This document shows, in pieces, positions 32,893-42,036 of a stretch of DNA of 64,000 bases. The notes beneath the pieces were generated by a model. It searched no databases, was not told the DNA's origin, and saw only the letters and a program-made list of their open reading frames with translations. The position numbers and the translations under genes were made by a program. Positions within the stretch are counted from its first letter, which is position 1. Each line of letters opens with the position of its first letter. Source of the stretch: an uncultured Salinisphaerales bacterium (GTDB lineage: Bacteria; Pseudomonadota; Gammaproteobacteria; Nevskiales; CAJXLF01); the NCBI GenBank assembly GCA_913055805.1, contig CAJXLF010000004.1, forward strand, positions 62,001-126,000, read 5' to 3'.

Positions 32893-35283
32893 TCAGCCCT
32901 CGCAACAGCGAGTAATTCTGCTTTTCAGTGAAGTGATCAACGGCCTGGAGGATTCCAGCTGTATCAGAAGCGCCGGCAGCAGGAGCAAATCGGTCAGTAA
33001 CGCGAAGAGAACGAACAGCGAGCACATATAGCCCACGGTCTGGTTGGCCAGGAACCCTGACTGGGCCGTGGTTATAAATCCGGTGAGCAATACCAGTGAA
33101 GTCATGATCATGGCGCTGCCAACGGAGTCCAGGGCATGCCGTACCGCCTCCCGGGCAGACAGACCAAGCTTCTGCGCATCACGATAGGCACTGAGGAAAT
33201 GGATGGTATCGTCCACGATGATTCCGAACATCATGCCCATGACAACCGACAACGCAAAGTTGATCTCCCCGACCAACAACGCCCAGGCGCCGAAAGCCAT
33301 TATCGGCGGTATGAAGTTCGGTACCAGACTGATGATGCCAAGACGCAGACTGCCCAGCGTCAACACCAGCACCACGGAAATAACGGCCAGGGCAATCAGC
33401 GTGCTGATGCTCATGGACTGAAAATTACGATTGGAAATATCCGAAAACAACAGCGGCGGACTCACGGCCCGGTTGGCCATTTCCGGCGCCTGCTGCCGCA
33501 GCCATGCCTCCGCACGTTCGGCAAACGCCCGCAGACTGTCGGAGTCCATGTTTTCCATGGTCACGGTGACCCGACTGCCGGATTTGTCCAGATTGATCTC
33601 GGCGGTCAGATCACGCCCCACCGGCAGAGACAACTCATACAAAAGGAGATACTGGGCAGCCAGTTCACCACTGGCCGGCAGGCTGTAAAAGGCCGGGTCG
33701 TCCGCATGCATGCTGCGATTGAGCCGCTTCATGGTGGGCACCAGCGTATTCACCTGGATAACGCCCGCCTGTTTACGCAACCAGTTTTCGAAGGCTTCCA
33801 GTTTGGCCAGATACGTGGGCGTGCTGACCGCGCCCGGCGTATCCGTATCGAGGGAAAACTCCACTATGTAGATGCCGGTCAGATGCTCGGCGGTGTAATC
33901 CGTCGCTGCCCGGAACTCAATACTGGGATCGAACCACTCCACCCAGTTATCGTTGATCTTGTTGCGCGGAATCACGGCGGCCAGGACCAGCCCCAGCAAA
34001 ACCACCGACACCAGAATCAGGCGCCCGTGACTGATCACGACATCGCCCAACCAGGTGGTCAGACGATCCAGAGGGCTGCGTACATCCCTGGACGGGTTCA
34101 ACGGCAGCAAACTGGCCAGCGCCGGCAGCAGCGTAATGGACAGTATCCAGGCAAAAATGACCCCGCTGGCCACGATGTTTCCGTATTCCCGCAGTGGCGG
34201 GGAATCACTGGCATTGAGACTGAGCAAGCCCAGGGCGGTGGTAAAACTGGTCAGGAACAGGGGCGTAAACTTGACCTGCAAGGTCTCGGCCAGCGCCCCC
34301 GCCTGCAGGGTGCCATCGCGCATGCGCGACATGGCGCCATTCATCAGATGTACGCCATCGGCCACCGCCAGCGTCATGACCGTAATCGGCGCCATGGCCG
34401 TTACCGCTGTCAGCTCCACCCCGAAATAACCGGCCAGTCCCATGGCGGTGGCAGAAGAACAGCCCACCATGAAGAACAAGGCAGAAGCGCCGGAAAAGGA
34501 ACGCAACAGGAAAAGCTGCATCAGAAAAGTCAGCACAATCATCAGCGGCACATGATTCTTCAGCGTTGTCATGGTCGCCTCGCCGAAAGCGACATCAATC
34601 ATGGTTCCGCCGGTCAGATAGACGGAGATAGCGGGATAGGCCTGCTCGATCTCATCGCGTAATGCACGGGCCGCGGCCACGACCTTTGACGCCGCCTGAT
34701 TATCGCCCGACGGCAGAACCAGGCTGACGCTGATCCCGGTATGGCTGGCATCGGCCGAAATCAGCCGATTGGCCAGCAGAGGTTCGTTCAACGCCACCGC
34801 TTCCGCCGCCTTCAATTCGCTGGTCGACATGCTTGACGGCTCGGGCGCCAGCTCACTCACCTCCAGGGAATCCGCGCTGGCACGGGTATGCGGAAAATTG
34901 GTGACGGAATCCACACGTCCGGCATAGGGCATCTGCCAGGCGCGTTGCGTCAGGGCGCTCACGGCCTCGAGGGCATCACGGCTGAAGACCTGCCCATTTT
35001 CGGGCGCCAGAACGAAGAGCAGATAGTCACCGGGTGCATATTCGTCCTGCAACTCATCCAGCGCCTGAATCTGGGGGTGTTCAGGCCCGATCATGACCCG
35101 CGTGTCGTTGGTAAAGCCCAGACCGCCTGCGCCCATGGCGAGCAGACCGATGCCCAGCAGACAGGAAACGAGCACCCGCTTCGGGTGACTTACGACCCAG
35201 GCGCTGTAGGCCGCGACCAGTTGGCGATAGCGTTGAAGGATTGGGTATGGCATTGCGGTTTTCCCGGACTTTCTGGTTTCCAT
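32893..35283 (-). CDS. MMPL/RND superfamily transporter
   Basis: Integral membrane protein of 796 residues with the duplicated RND layout: one TM (about 35-55), a periplasmic domain, five TMs (about 240-410), then the same again (TM near 430, domain, TMs about 640-780). TM4-like motifs are APITVMTLAVADGVHLMNG and MMFGIIVDDTIHFLSAY. It belongs to the short MMPL/hydrophobe exporter branch rather than tripartite HAE1 pumps, and members move lipids or sterol-like compounds in several bacteria (family knowledge). Its ATG shares bases with the stop of the CocE-like gene (TAATG at 35281-35285), so translation is coupled. It is the last gene of a four-gene operon with DUF1302, SDR and hydrolase. Direction of transport is undetermined. 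Confidence 0.88.
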   Translation of the reverse strand: METRKSGKTAMPYPILQRYRQLVAAYSAWVVSHPKRVLVSCLLGIGLLAMGAGGLGFTNDTRVMIGPEHPQIQALDELQDEYAPGDYLLFVLAPENGQVFSRDALEAVSALTQRAWQMPYAGRVDSVTNFPHTRASADSLEVSELAPEPSSMSTSELKAAEAVALNEPLLANRLISADASHTGISVSLVLPSGDNQAASKVVAAARALRDEIEQAYPAISVYLTGGTMIDVAFGEATMTTLKNHVPLMIVLTFLMQLFLLRSFSGASALFFMVGCSSATAMGLAGYFGVELTAVTAMAPITVMTLAVADGVHLMNGAMSRMRDGTLQAGALAETLQVKFTPLFLTSFTTALGLLSLNASDSPPLREYGNIVASGVIFAWILSITLLPALASLLPLNPSRDVRSPLDRLTTWLGDVVISHGRLILVSVVLLGLVLAAVIPRNKINDNWVEWFDPSIEFRAATDYTAEHLTGIYIVEFSLDTDTPGAVSTPTYLAKLEAFENWLRKQAGVIQVNTLVPTMKRLNRSMHADDPAFYSLPASGELAAQYLLLYELSLPVGRDLTAEINLDKSGSRVTVTMENMDSDSLRAFAERAEAWLRQQAPEMANRAVSPPLLFSDISNRNFQSMSISTLIALAVISVVLVLTLGSLRLGIISLVPNFIPPIMAFGAWALLVGEINFALSVVMGMMFGIIVDDTIHFLSAYRDAQKLGLSAREAVRHALDSVGSAMIMTSLVLLTGFITTAQSGFLANQTVGYMCSLFVLFALLTDLLLLPALLIQLESSRPLITSLKSRITRCCEG

Positions 35284-37103
35284 TATTGCGACATCGGCGC
35301 TATGGCGTCAGCAAGACTGCTGCCCGGCAATACCGGCACGAGCAATCTTGATGGCGTATCCCCGCCCAATGACGCCAGATTGATATTAGGCGCCGGCAAC
35401 ATGTAAAGCGGTGAACCGACCAGGTAGAGTCTGAGCCGATGCCCGGCCTGGAATCGATTCCCCAGCGGCCAGAACTCGACTTTGTACTCACGCATCTCGC
35501 CGGGAATGGCCGGGGTCTTGCTGCTGTGGTCCGGATAGGGCTGCACCACCTCGCCGTTGCCGTCACGCACAGAACGTTCCTCGACAATGTTTGGGTAGCT
35601 CGTCCGCAGCCTGCCGATACCGACGGCATGGCTGCTGCCATCAGGCCAGACATCGGCTATCACGGCATGGATATCGGCTTCGGGCAGAACCGTGGTGACG
35701 AAGATATCCAGACTGGCCGGCCCCACGACATCAACGGCCTCGCTGAAGGGCGCGGTTGTGTAGGTAATCGACAACGGCTCCATCAATGCAAGCTGCGTCA
35801 GAAAGGGTACCGAATCATAGAAAGTAGACAGTACGGTTGCCGTGGTATTCGGGTCGGTCGCTGTTGGCAGCGAAGTCAGTGAAAGCCAGGGCTGCGAAAC
35901 CGACTGTGCCGGCAACTCAAGACCAAGGCTGCCGTCATTGGAAGAATTGGCCGTGCCACTGCGCTCCGGGTTCAGATACAGGGCTTGCCAGGTCGTGCCG
36001 GGTACTGGCCAATCCGCGGCATCCATTTTGGTCAGGTTACCCTTGATGAGTTCCCCGTAGCCGCCATGCCCGACCAGGAGTTGTACCGGGGGTTCTTCGT
36101 CGATGCCATTTGACTTGCCCAGCAGGAAACGGTCGTACCATCGCTTGAATTCCGGCGTGGCGCCCGTGGTACCTTCCGGAAATCCATCGTGCCCGCCAAA
36201 CAGGCGCAGATGCACCGGCACTCCCTGGTCACGCAGCATCTTGTAGCTCTCGAACGGGCCGCGTGACTCAACATCGTAAAAACCGGTGATGGCCAACACC
36301 GGAAAACTGTCCTGGTTCGGACGCTGCGCACGTTCCTGCCAGAATTCGTCTTCGGTGGTATGCAACAAGACTTCAAGAATAGTCCCCATGAACCCGAGCC
36401 CGGAAAGTATGGGATCTACGGGCGGTTGTGCGGCCAGAAACAGATCCAGAAACCCGCCGGCAATGATGGGTGCGCCCACACCCAGGGAAACGGCGGCGCC
36501 CGGCGCCAGGTTGAACATGCCACCGGGATAGAGCAGATCGCGGTACAGGTCGTTGGTCCCCGCCAGCAATCCGGCCGCTTCCACACAGGGCATGGGCAGA
36601 TGCATGGCGTTATACACGGCTATAGCGCTGGCGGAAAAACCGTAAAGCCCGAAGTGGCCATCACTCCAGGGCTGTTCACAGGCCCAGGTCAGAAACTCCG
36701 AAATATCCTGCTGGTCACGGGGGCCAATGGCGGACCATGTGCCATTGCTCTGCCCTGTGCCGCGCACGTTGACATAGACATGGTTATATTCAGGGCCGAA
36801 ATCCGGAAGATCCCGGCCAATATCGCCATAGGGGCTGAACTGGATGATCGCAGGCCGGGGCTTTATTTCCTCACTACCCTGCACAGTGAAATGCAATGCC
36901 ACGCCATCACTGGTGAGAAACTCGTGTGTCTCCTCAACGGGCTGCTGTGTTTCTCCGTTATCGCTGTCCTCACCCTGCGGCGGGCTGGCAGCGGCATTGT
37001 CTTGCCCGGCAATAACGGGATCATTCGAGGCGTCTCCATTACAGCCGGCAGTCCACAGGACAAGCCCGGCTATCAGCAGTTGAAGTATCGACCGCAACAT
37101 CAT
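35283..37103 (-). CDS. CocE/NonD family hydrolase, lipoprotein
   Basis: X-Pro dipeptidyl-peptidase/cocaine esterase-like hydrolase of 606 residues. A lipoprotein signal (LLIAGLVLWTAGC, Cys about residue 21) is followed by a linker rich in Asp, Ser, Pro and Gln. The alpha/beta core shows IIQFSPYGDIG, the nucleophile Ser in YGFSASAIAVYN, the acid Asp in TGFYDVESRG and the His in FGGHDGFPEG; a C-terminal jelly-roll domain (about 400-600) completes the CocE fold. ATG 37103 overlaps the stop of the upstream SDR as ATGA. These enzymes split esters, amides or lactones; with a barrel and an MMPL transporter in the same operon, extracellular release of a hydrophobic alcohol or acid from an ester is a plausible role (inference). 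Confidence 0.87.
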   Translation of the reverse strand: MMLRSILQLLIAGLVLWTAGCNGDASNDPVIAGQDNAAASPPQGEDSDNGETQQPVEETHEFLTSDGVALHFTVQGSEEIKPRPAIIQFSPYGDIGRDLPDFGPEYNHVYVNVRGTGQSNGTWSAIGPRDQQDISEFLTWACEQPWSDGHFGLYGFSASAIAVYNAMHLPMPCVEAAGLLAGTNDLYRDLLYPGGMFNLAPGAAVSLGVGAPIIAGGFLDLFLAAQPPVDPILSGLGFMGTILEVLLHTTEDEFWQERAQRPNQDSFPVLAITGFYDVESRGPFESYKMLRDQGVPVHLRLFGGHDGFPEGTTGATPEFKRWYDRFLLGKSNGIDEEPPVQLLVGHGGYGELIKGNLTKMDAADWPVPGTTWQALYLNPERSGTANSSNDGSLGLELPAQSVSQPWLSLTSLPTATDPNTTATVLSTFYDSVPFLTQLALMEPLSITYTTAPFSEAVDVVGPASLDIFVTTVLPEADIHAVIADVWPDGSSHAVGIGRLRTSYPNIVEERSVRDGNGEVVQPYPDHSSKTPAIPGEMREYKVEFWPLGNRFQAGHRLRLYLVGSPLYMLPAPNINLASLGGDTPSRLLVPVLPGSSLADAIAPMSQ

Positions 37104-37972
37104 CCGGCCTCTTTTCCGTAATGCAGTGATCTGGCGACAGCAGCGTGCATGCCCCGGTTCAGCAGGCGCATCACCCACTCATAGGGCCAGGCGCATTTAC
37201 GCTGAAACCAGTATCCAAGGCGGATATCGAAGGATGTGAAGATCATGTACTTACCCGCCTTCACACCGCGAATGATGGCGCTCGCGGCCTGTTCGGGACT
37301 GACGGCACGCTTGCGGAAATGCGCCCGGAGTTTCGTGAACACCGGGCCCTGGCTGTCGACACCCGAGATATTCAGGGTATTCACCAGACCGGTATCCACG
37401 CCACCGGGACACACCAGGCTCACCTTGATGCCATGCCGCCGCAGGTCGAAACGCAGCACCTCGGAAACGCCCCGCAGGCCAAACTTGCTGGCGCTGTAGG
37501 CTGCATGCCAGGGCAATCCGAACAAGCCGGCGGCCGAGGAAACGTTAACCAGGTGCCCACCTTTCCCGGCCTGAATCATGGCGGGAACGAAGTTTTCTAT
37601 AACGTGAATCGGGCCCATGAGATTGACGTCGACGGTTTTGCGCCAATCGCCGTGCGTCAGGGTCTCGACACTGCCCCAGATAGCGATGCCGGCAACATTC
37701 ATGATGACGTCGAGACTGCCATGCTGGTCATGAATATTCTCCGCAAAACCCTTCACCGCCTCGTAGTCCGATATGTCGAAGGCTCTGAAAGCAGCAACGC
37801 TCCCGCCTGCCTTGCGAATATCGGCCACCACCTTGTCCAGCGCTGATGTATTGATATCCGTCAGAAACAACTGCGCGCCTTCGGCCGCGGCCTGCCGTGC
37901 AATCGCCTCCCCGATACCACTCGCAGCACCGGTAACGAGACATTTTCTGTCTCTGAAAAAAGTTTTAGGCAT
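37100..37972 (-). CDS. SDR family NAD(P)-dependent oxidoreductase (classical)
   Basis: Classical SDR of 290 residues. The cofactor motif VTGAASGIGEA is near residue 13, N-V-A-G replaces NNAG (MNVAGIAIWG), the catalytic Ser is in NVSSAAG and the Tyr-x3-Lys in AAYSASKFGLRG. The C-terminal extension (about 240-290) is rich in aromatic and basic residues (YWFQRKCAWPYEWVMRLL) and may bind membranes, as in several SDRs acting on lipophilic alcohols. The start ATG 37972 lies 14 bp after the DUF1302 stop; the stop overlaps the hydrolase start. Its substrate may be the alcohol produced by the hydrolase encoded next (inference). Confidence 0.87.
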   Translation of the reverse strand: MPKTFFRDRKCLVTGAASGIGEAIARQAAAEGAQLFLTDINTSALDKVVADIRKAGGSVAAFRAFDISDYEAVKGFAENIHDQHGSLDVIMNVAGIAIWGSVETLTHGDWRKTVDVNLMGPIHVIENFVPAMIQAGKGGHLVNVSSAAGLFGLPWHAAYSASKFGLRGVSEVLRFDLRRHGIKVSLVCPGGVDTGLVNTLNISGVDSQGPVFTKLRAHFRKRAVSPEQAASAIIRGVKAGKYMIFTSFDIRLGYWFQRKCAWPYEWVMRLLNRGMHAAVARSLHYGKEAG

Positions 37973-37986
37973 CTAAATCCCCTGTC

Positions 37987-40170
37987 TCAGAACGAATAAG
38001 CGATGTGCGCTGTCAGGTGATCCCTGTCACGCATTGTGTCGTTATCCCCGGTTGATCCCCGGTAGAAAAGTCCACCCGACCAGTTTTCCCGGAACGTGAA
38101 TTCAGAACCCACCTGGAAGAATTTGCGCCCCTCGGCAAAACCCTGGTATCCCGATTTGGGCAGAGGAGAAATTCCCTTCACATCGTGACCAAAAATCAGC
38201 CAGGGCCGGAAATTGATTCCCCAGAACAGATCGTTGTATTCCATCAGCACATTCACCCGGTAGCCCCAGGCAAAGTCGTCGGCAAAGCCCTCGGTTTGCT
38301 GAGTCGGATTCAGGCGCAGGTCTGGTACACCGCCCGCCCCGGTGCCATCTGCGCCGGGGCTGGCATGGGTGTTCTTATGCAGGATATAGCCTTCGAACTG
38401 CAGTTCGTCCTGATCCGGCATATCCTCCACATGAGTAAAACCGGTTTCCAGAAACAGAATCACCTGCTCAGCGCCCAAGGGAAAGGGAATATCTGAAGGT
38501 GAAAATACCTTGATACCCGTGATATCAAGTTGTCCCACATTCAATCGTTCGAAACCCCGCACGATTTGGCCCTCCTGGATCGAACGCTCCGGAATACTGT
38601 TGTCGTAACCACGATAAACACTCAGAAAATCCGGTATAAAACGGCGGGCAGCGGGCAGGGTCGCCAACTGAGGTACGCCCACAACAATATCCTCACGCGG
38701 GAACAGCGGTTGTGAGCCCGCCATAACCACATCTGTGAGACTCACCTGGAGAGGCATGTTCGGGCGATAGGCGTATTCCCCGGATAGAGACCAGCCACCG
38801 TAGGTGGTATTGAAGCTAACACCATAGAGCTGAATATCTTCAGGATAATCCAGGAATATTTTCGGCGTATCGAACGGCAGGGCATCTTGACCGCCTGATA
38901 ATTCCAGGTCCACGGGCGGCAAGATTTCGCCCACATCCTCACCCAGATAGTGGAAGATGATGTTACGGAGATCGAGGGAGCCGCTGATGAGTAAAGGGCA
39001 ATCGGCTATGGCTTCCACCAAATTACCGGATTCCCGTGCACAGGAATCCTCGCCTGCAACCATACCCAGGTAGGGAATCCGGCTGTGGTAGTTCATCGCA
39101 AAGAAAGCGAGCTCCGTACCGCCAAGCAACGCATCCGTATACCAGCTCACTTTCAGCCCGAATTGCCCGCTATCACTTGCGTCTCCGAAGCCATCGAGAA
39201 CCTGGGCCGTCGCTGAACTGTCTGTTACAACACCCCCCAGGCCAGACAATCTATGCTCCCTGTTGGGATCTTCCGGCGTCTGTGACTGGGTGAGAAGCAC
39301 CCAGTCCTTGCCATTGGCAGCTTCAAACAAGGACATGAACCCCCCGGTCGCGGCTGCACGCGCCGGCTTCCATTTGAGCTGATAGAAAAACTCGGCGCTG
39401 ATGTCCTGCGTTAAATCCGCAGAGAAAACGACCAGAGGAATCGGTTGATAGGCTTCGGTGAAATCGGCGCCAGGTATCCAGACACGATTTTCATCAGGCG
39501 GGTTGATTTCGTTAATGCTATTGAGGGCAATGAAATTGCTTTCCCCCCATCGCAAATACTGACTACCCAGCGAGAAATTGACCGTACGGTCCCAGAGCTC
39601 GAAATGGGTGCTTACGAATGCTTCAAGCAGATCAACGTCGGCGCCGATGTCCCTGTCCACAGACTTTGGGCGCCGGGTTTTTGCCGGTTGGTGAATCGTG
39701 TTGGTATGGCGGTCAAAAGCGTTTTTGTTGACGGGGTCATAAAATCCGACACCGCTAAACTTTAACCGGAAGTCCTTCCAGATGGCTGTCAGATCGGTAT
39801 TCAGCTTTAGCGCAGCAGCGGTCACATCATATTGATCATAATTGAGATTGCCGTCGTCAAACGCCCAGCCGAGAAAAGCACCCTCGGCATCCACCAACCG
39901 CTGGTTGGGCTCCGGATCACCACCCAGGTCCAGGCAGTCATCCTGGGCACAGAGGTTTTGTTGTCCCGGTACGTTAAGTTTGCCGATAAGGGCGTTTTCA
40001 CGTTCTTCCATACGCCAGGTGGCCCCCAGACTCACACGGCCGCCGACCTCGATATCTATATCGTTCCAGCTATATTCAAAGGCCCACAATGACGGCGCAA
40101 GGCAGCTCATGACAGCGGCCAGCACACATGGCATGAAGCCCGGTAACGCTTTTCGGAATAAAGATTTCAT
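37987..40170 (-). CDS. DUF1302 family outer-membrane barrel protein
   Basis: Outer-membrane protein of 727 residues. The signal peptide ends near PSLWA/FEYSW and the protein ends in an aromatic residue (HIAYSF), as barrels do. The N-terminus IDIEVGGRVSLGATWRMEER and mid-part FSLGSQYLRWGESNFI are typical of DUF1302, a family linked to degradation of alkanes, steroids and polyesters (family knowledge). Several Cys pairs are in predicted extracellular loops. ATG 40170 is chosen for its GAGAGG ribosome site. It is the first gene of the operon with SDR, CocE-like hydrolase and MMPL transporter, and divergent from an AraC regulator that may control it. The likely role is passage or binding of a hydrophobic compound at the cell surface. 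Confidence 0.87.
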   Translation of the reverse strand: MKSLFRKALPGFMPCVLAAVMSCLAPSLWAFEYSWNDIDIEVGGRVSLGATWRMEERENALIGKLNVPGQQNLCAQDDCLDLGGDPEPNQRLVDAEGAFLGWAFDDGNLNYDQYDVTAAALKLNTDLTAIWKDFRLKFSGVGFYDPVNKNAFDRHTNTIHQPAKTRRPKSVDRDIGADVDLLEAFVSTHFELWDRTVNFSLGSQYLRWGESNFIALNSINEINPPDENRVWIPGADFTEAYQPIPLVVFSADLTQDISAEFFYQLKWKPARAAATGGFMSLFEAANGKDWVLLTQSQTPEDPNREHRLSGLGGVVTDSSATAQVLDGFGDASDSGQFGLKVSWYTDALLGGTELAFFAMNYHSRIPYLGMVAGEDSCARESGNLVEAIADCPLLISGSLDLRNIIFHYLGEDVGEILPPVDLELSGGQDALPFDTPKIFLDYPEDIQLYGVSFNTTYGGWSLSGEYAYRPNMPLQVSLTDVVMAGSQPLFPREDIVVGVPQLATLPAARRFIPDFLSVYRGYDNSIPERSIQEGQIVRGFERLNVGQLDITGIKVFSPSDIPFPLGAEQVILFLETGFTHVEDMPDQDELQFEGYILHKNTHASPGADGTGAGGVPDLRLNPTQQTEGFADDFAWGYRVNVLMEYNDLFWGINFRPWLIFGHDVKGISPLPKSGYQGFAEGRKFFQVGSEFTFRENWSGGLFYRGSTGDNDTMRDRDHLTAHIAYSF

Positions 40171-40387
40171 GACCCCTCTCAGCACACACAACTAACGACG
40201 GAAGATGGCCGCGGGCAGGATACCGGCTGGCCCCGTTCTCTAATCTGATGCGACATGCTAGAAAAAGGCTTTAAAGCAGAGCAGTCCCCAAAACGGACAA
40301 GCGAAGTCTCTATTTGAGCCACCCCTTACATACTGACTTTATTTATTTCAGAATCTACGCAGTTATTTTTCTCAGCCAGACAGGGAT

Positions 40388-41437
40388 ATGCCGAGATCAG
40401 ACATCGTAAGATGGGTTTCCACGCGCCACCTGCAGCATTTTCTTTCTCAGGGGCAGCGTGCCGGGCTTGGCGTGGAAGACTGGCTGAAAGAAGCCGGCGT
40501 CAATCCCGAGGTCCTGCGCGATGCGGAATCCGCCGTGCCGCTGTCGGCGCTGGAATCCCTGCTGACCATCCTCTCCAAGCATCAGCCCCTGCCGTTGATC
40601 GGCCTGCATCTGGCCAACGACATCCAACCGGCAACACTCGGCCCACTGGGACTGATTGCCCAGGCCTGTTCCACGCTCGGTGACGTTTTTGATATGGCCG
40701 TTCAGTTCAACGGCCTGTTGAGCAATATCGGCGAGTTCTCCATTGAGCATCATCCCGGCACCGTTGAATTGCGCTGGAAATGCCTGGCAGGTAGCGAAGC
40801 GTTTCAGCGACAAGCGCACGAATACGTCATTGGCGCCCTGGTGGTACTGGCCAGATTTCTTCTGCCCGAGGAAAAGGAACTGCCCCTGTTTGTAAATTTT
40901 CCACACCCCAGACCCGAGGACAGCGCACACAACCGCGGCTATTTCACCTTCTTCCGTTGCCCGGTCTACTTTGACAAGGAAGCGGCTTCCGCCACCATTC
41001 CCGCCCGCCTGATGGATGTCCGCATGCCGCACGGCGATGCCTATATCAAGAACCTCATAGAACAGCATGCCGAAACAACCCTGCGTGAACGCGCGCTGGA
41101 ATATTCACTCAGTCATGAGGTACGCCACCTGATCAAGGGCATGATCATCGACGGCGTTCCCACCAAGGAAATGGTTGCCATACAACTCGGCATGAGTGGC
41201 CGCACCTTGCAAAGAAAACTTGACGAACACGGCACCAGTTACCGGGAACTGTTGCACCTGGTACGTCTCGACCTAACGCACGAATATCTCAACGATCCGA
41301 AAACGTCTGTTGATAACATCGCGGGCCGCATGGGTTTTGCCTCGCGGCAGGCTTTCCTGCGCTGGTTCAAACAAAGTACCGGCTATACCCCCACGCAATA
41401 CCGGAAGGAAAAGGCATGCCAGCAAACGCAGAACTGA
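40388..41437 (+). CDS. AraC family transcriptional regulator
   Basis: Regulator of 349 residues of the OruR-like group: the N-terminal arabinose-binding-like domain (about 20-210; PLPLIGLHLANDIQPATLGPLG) is followed by a C-terminal AraC helix-turn-helix pair (about 240-345; VAIQLGMSGRTLQRKLDEHG and NIAGRMGFASRQAFLRWFKQ, each a partial quotation). It is divergent from the DUF1302 operon across 217 bp and overlaps the following AhpD-like gene by 22 bp. It probably activates one or both in response to a small hydrophobic ligand. Start ATG 40388 has only a weak ribosome site. Confidence 0.88.
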   Translation: MPRSDIVRWVSTRHLQHFLSQGQRAGLGVEDWLKEAGVNPEVLRDAESAVPLSALESLLTILSKHQPLPLIGLHLANDIQPATLGPLGLIAQACSTLGDVFDMAVQFNGLLSNIGEFSIEHHPGTVELRWKCLAGSEAFQRQAHEYVIGALVVLARFLLPEEKELPLFVNFPHPRPEDSAHNRGYFTFFRCPVYFDKEAASATIPARLMDVRMPHGDAYIKNLIEQHAETTLRERALEYSLSHEVRHLIKGMIIDGVPTKEMVAIQLGMSGRTLQRKLDEHGTSYRELLHLVRLDLTHEYLNDPKTSVDNIAGRMGFASRQAFLRWFKQSTGYTPTQYRKEKACQQTQN

Positions 41438-42036
41438 CCCCGCCTCAGGGCTGGATCCTGACGGACGGGGTACGCATCCCGCCGCCACCACCCGCCGAAC
41501 GCGGACTCGGGTTCCGCATGATTGGCGGGCTTGCCCGCTTCATGGGACGTGACCAGGTACCGGACATCTTCACCGTCCTGCAGATTCACGGGCGGCTGTT
41601 CTGGGCCTGGTTGTTCTTCGCCTCCCGCCTGATGCCCTACGGCAAGCTGTCTGCACGCACACGCGAACTGATCATCCTGCGTACCGGCTGGAACTGCCGC
41701 TGCCGCTACGAATGGGGCCAGCACGTAGAAGTCGGATTGCGAAGCGGTGTCACTGACGAGGATATTCTCAACGTTTCCTGTGGGCCCGAGGCTTTCGCCG
41801 ACGCCCCGGACAGAGCAGCCATGTTTGCCTGCGATGAGCTGTGCACACAGCAGCATCTCAGCGACGCCACCTGGGAATTATTGAAGGAAAACTACAGTAC
41901 CAAGCTGGCCATCGAAATCATGATCCTCACCGGCCACTACGTGATGCTGGCCGGTTTCCTGAACAGCACCGGTATTCGGCTGGAAGCTTCGATCGAAGGT
42001 GAGCTCGCCGCCTTCAATCAGCGCGTTGCTCACTGA
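41416..42036 (+). CDS. Carboxymuconolactone decarboxylase/AhpD-like protein
   Basis: Protein of 206 residues of the CMD/AhpD-like superfamily. The core motif is LSARTRELIILRTGWNCRCRYEWGQH in part, near residues 75-100, with a Cys-x-Cys pair in place of the redox Cys-x-x-Cys and a His in EWGQH. It overlaps the AraC gene by 22 bp, which implies coupled translation. It ends in a 7-bp overlap with the convergent TetR gene. Many such proteins sit beside catabolic genes without known function; peroxidase-like or decarboxylase activity is possible. Confidence 0.8.
   Translation: MPANAELTPPQGWILTDGVRIPPPPPAERGLGFRMIGGLARFMGRDQVPDIFTVLQIHGRLFWAWLFFASRLMPYGKLSARTRELIILRTGWNCRCRYEWGQHVEVGLRSGVTDEDILNVSCGPEAFADAPDRAAMFACDELCTQQHLSDATWELLKENYSTKLAIEIMILTGHYVMLAGFLNSTGIRLEASIEGELAAFNQRVAH

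Noticed and set aside
33136-34662. Open frame of about 500 codons antisense to the MMPL gene
   Set aside because: Translation is rich in His, Arg and Gln in the pattern typical of antisense frames; the MMPL frame has the expected TM segments.
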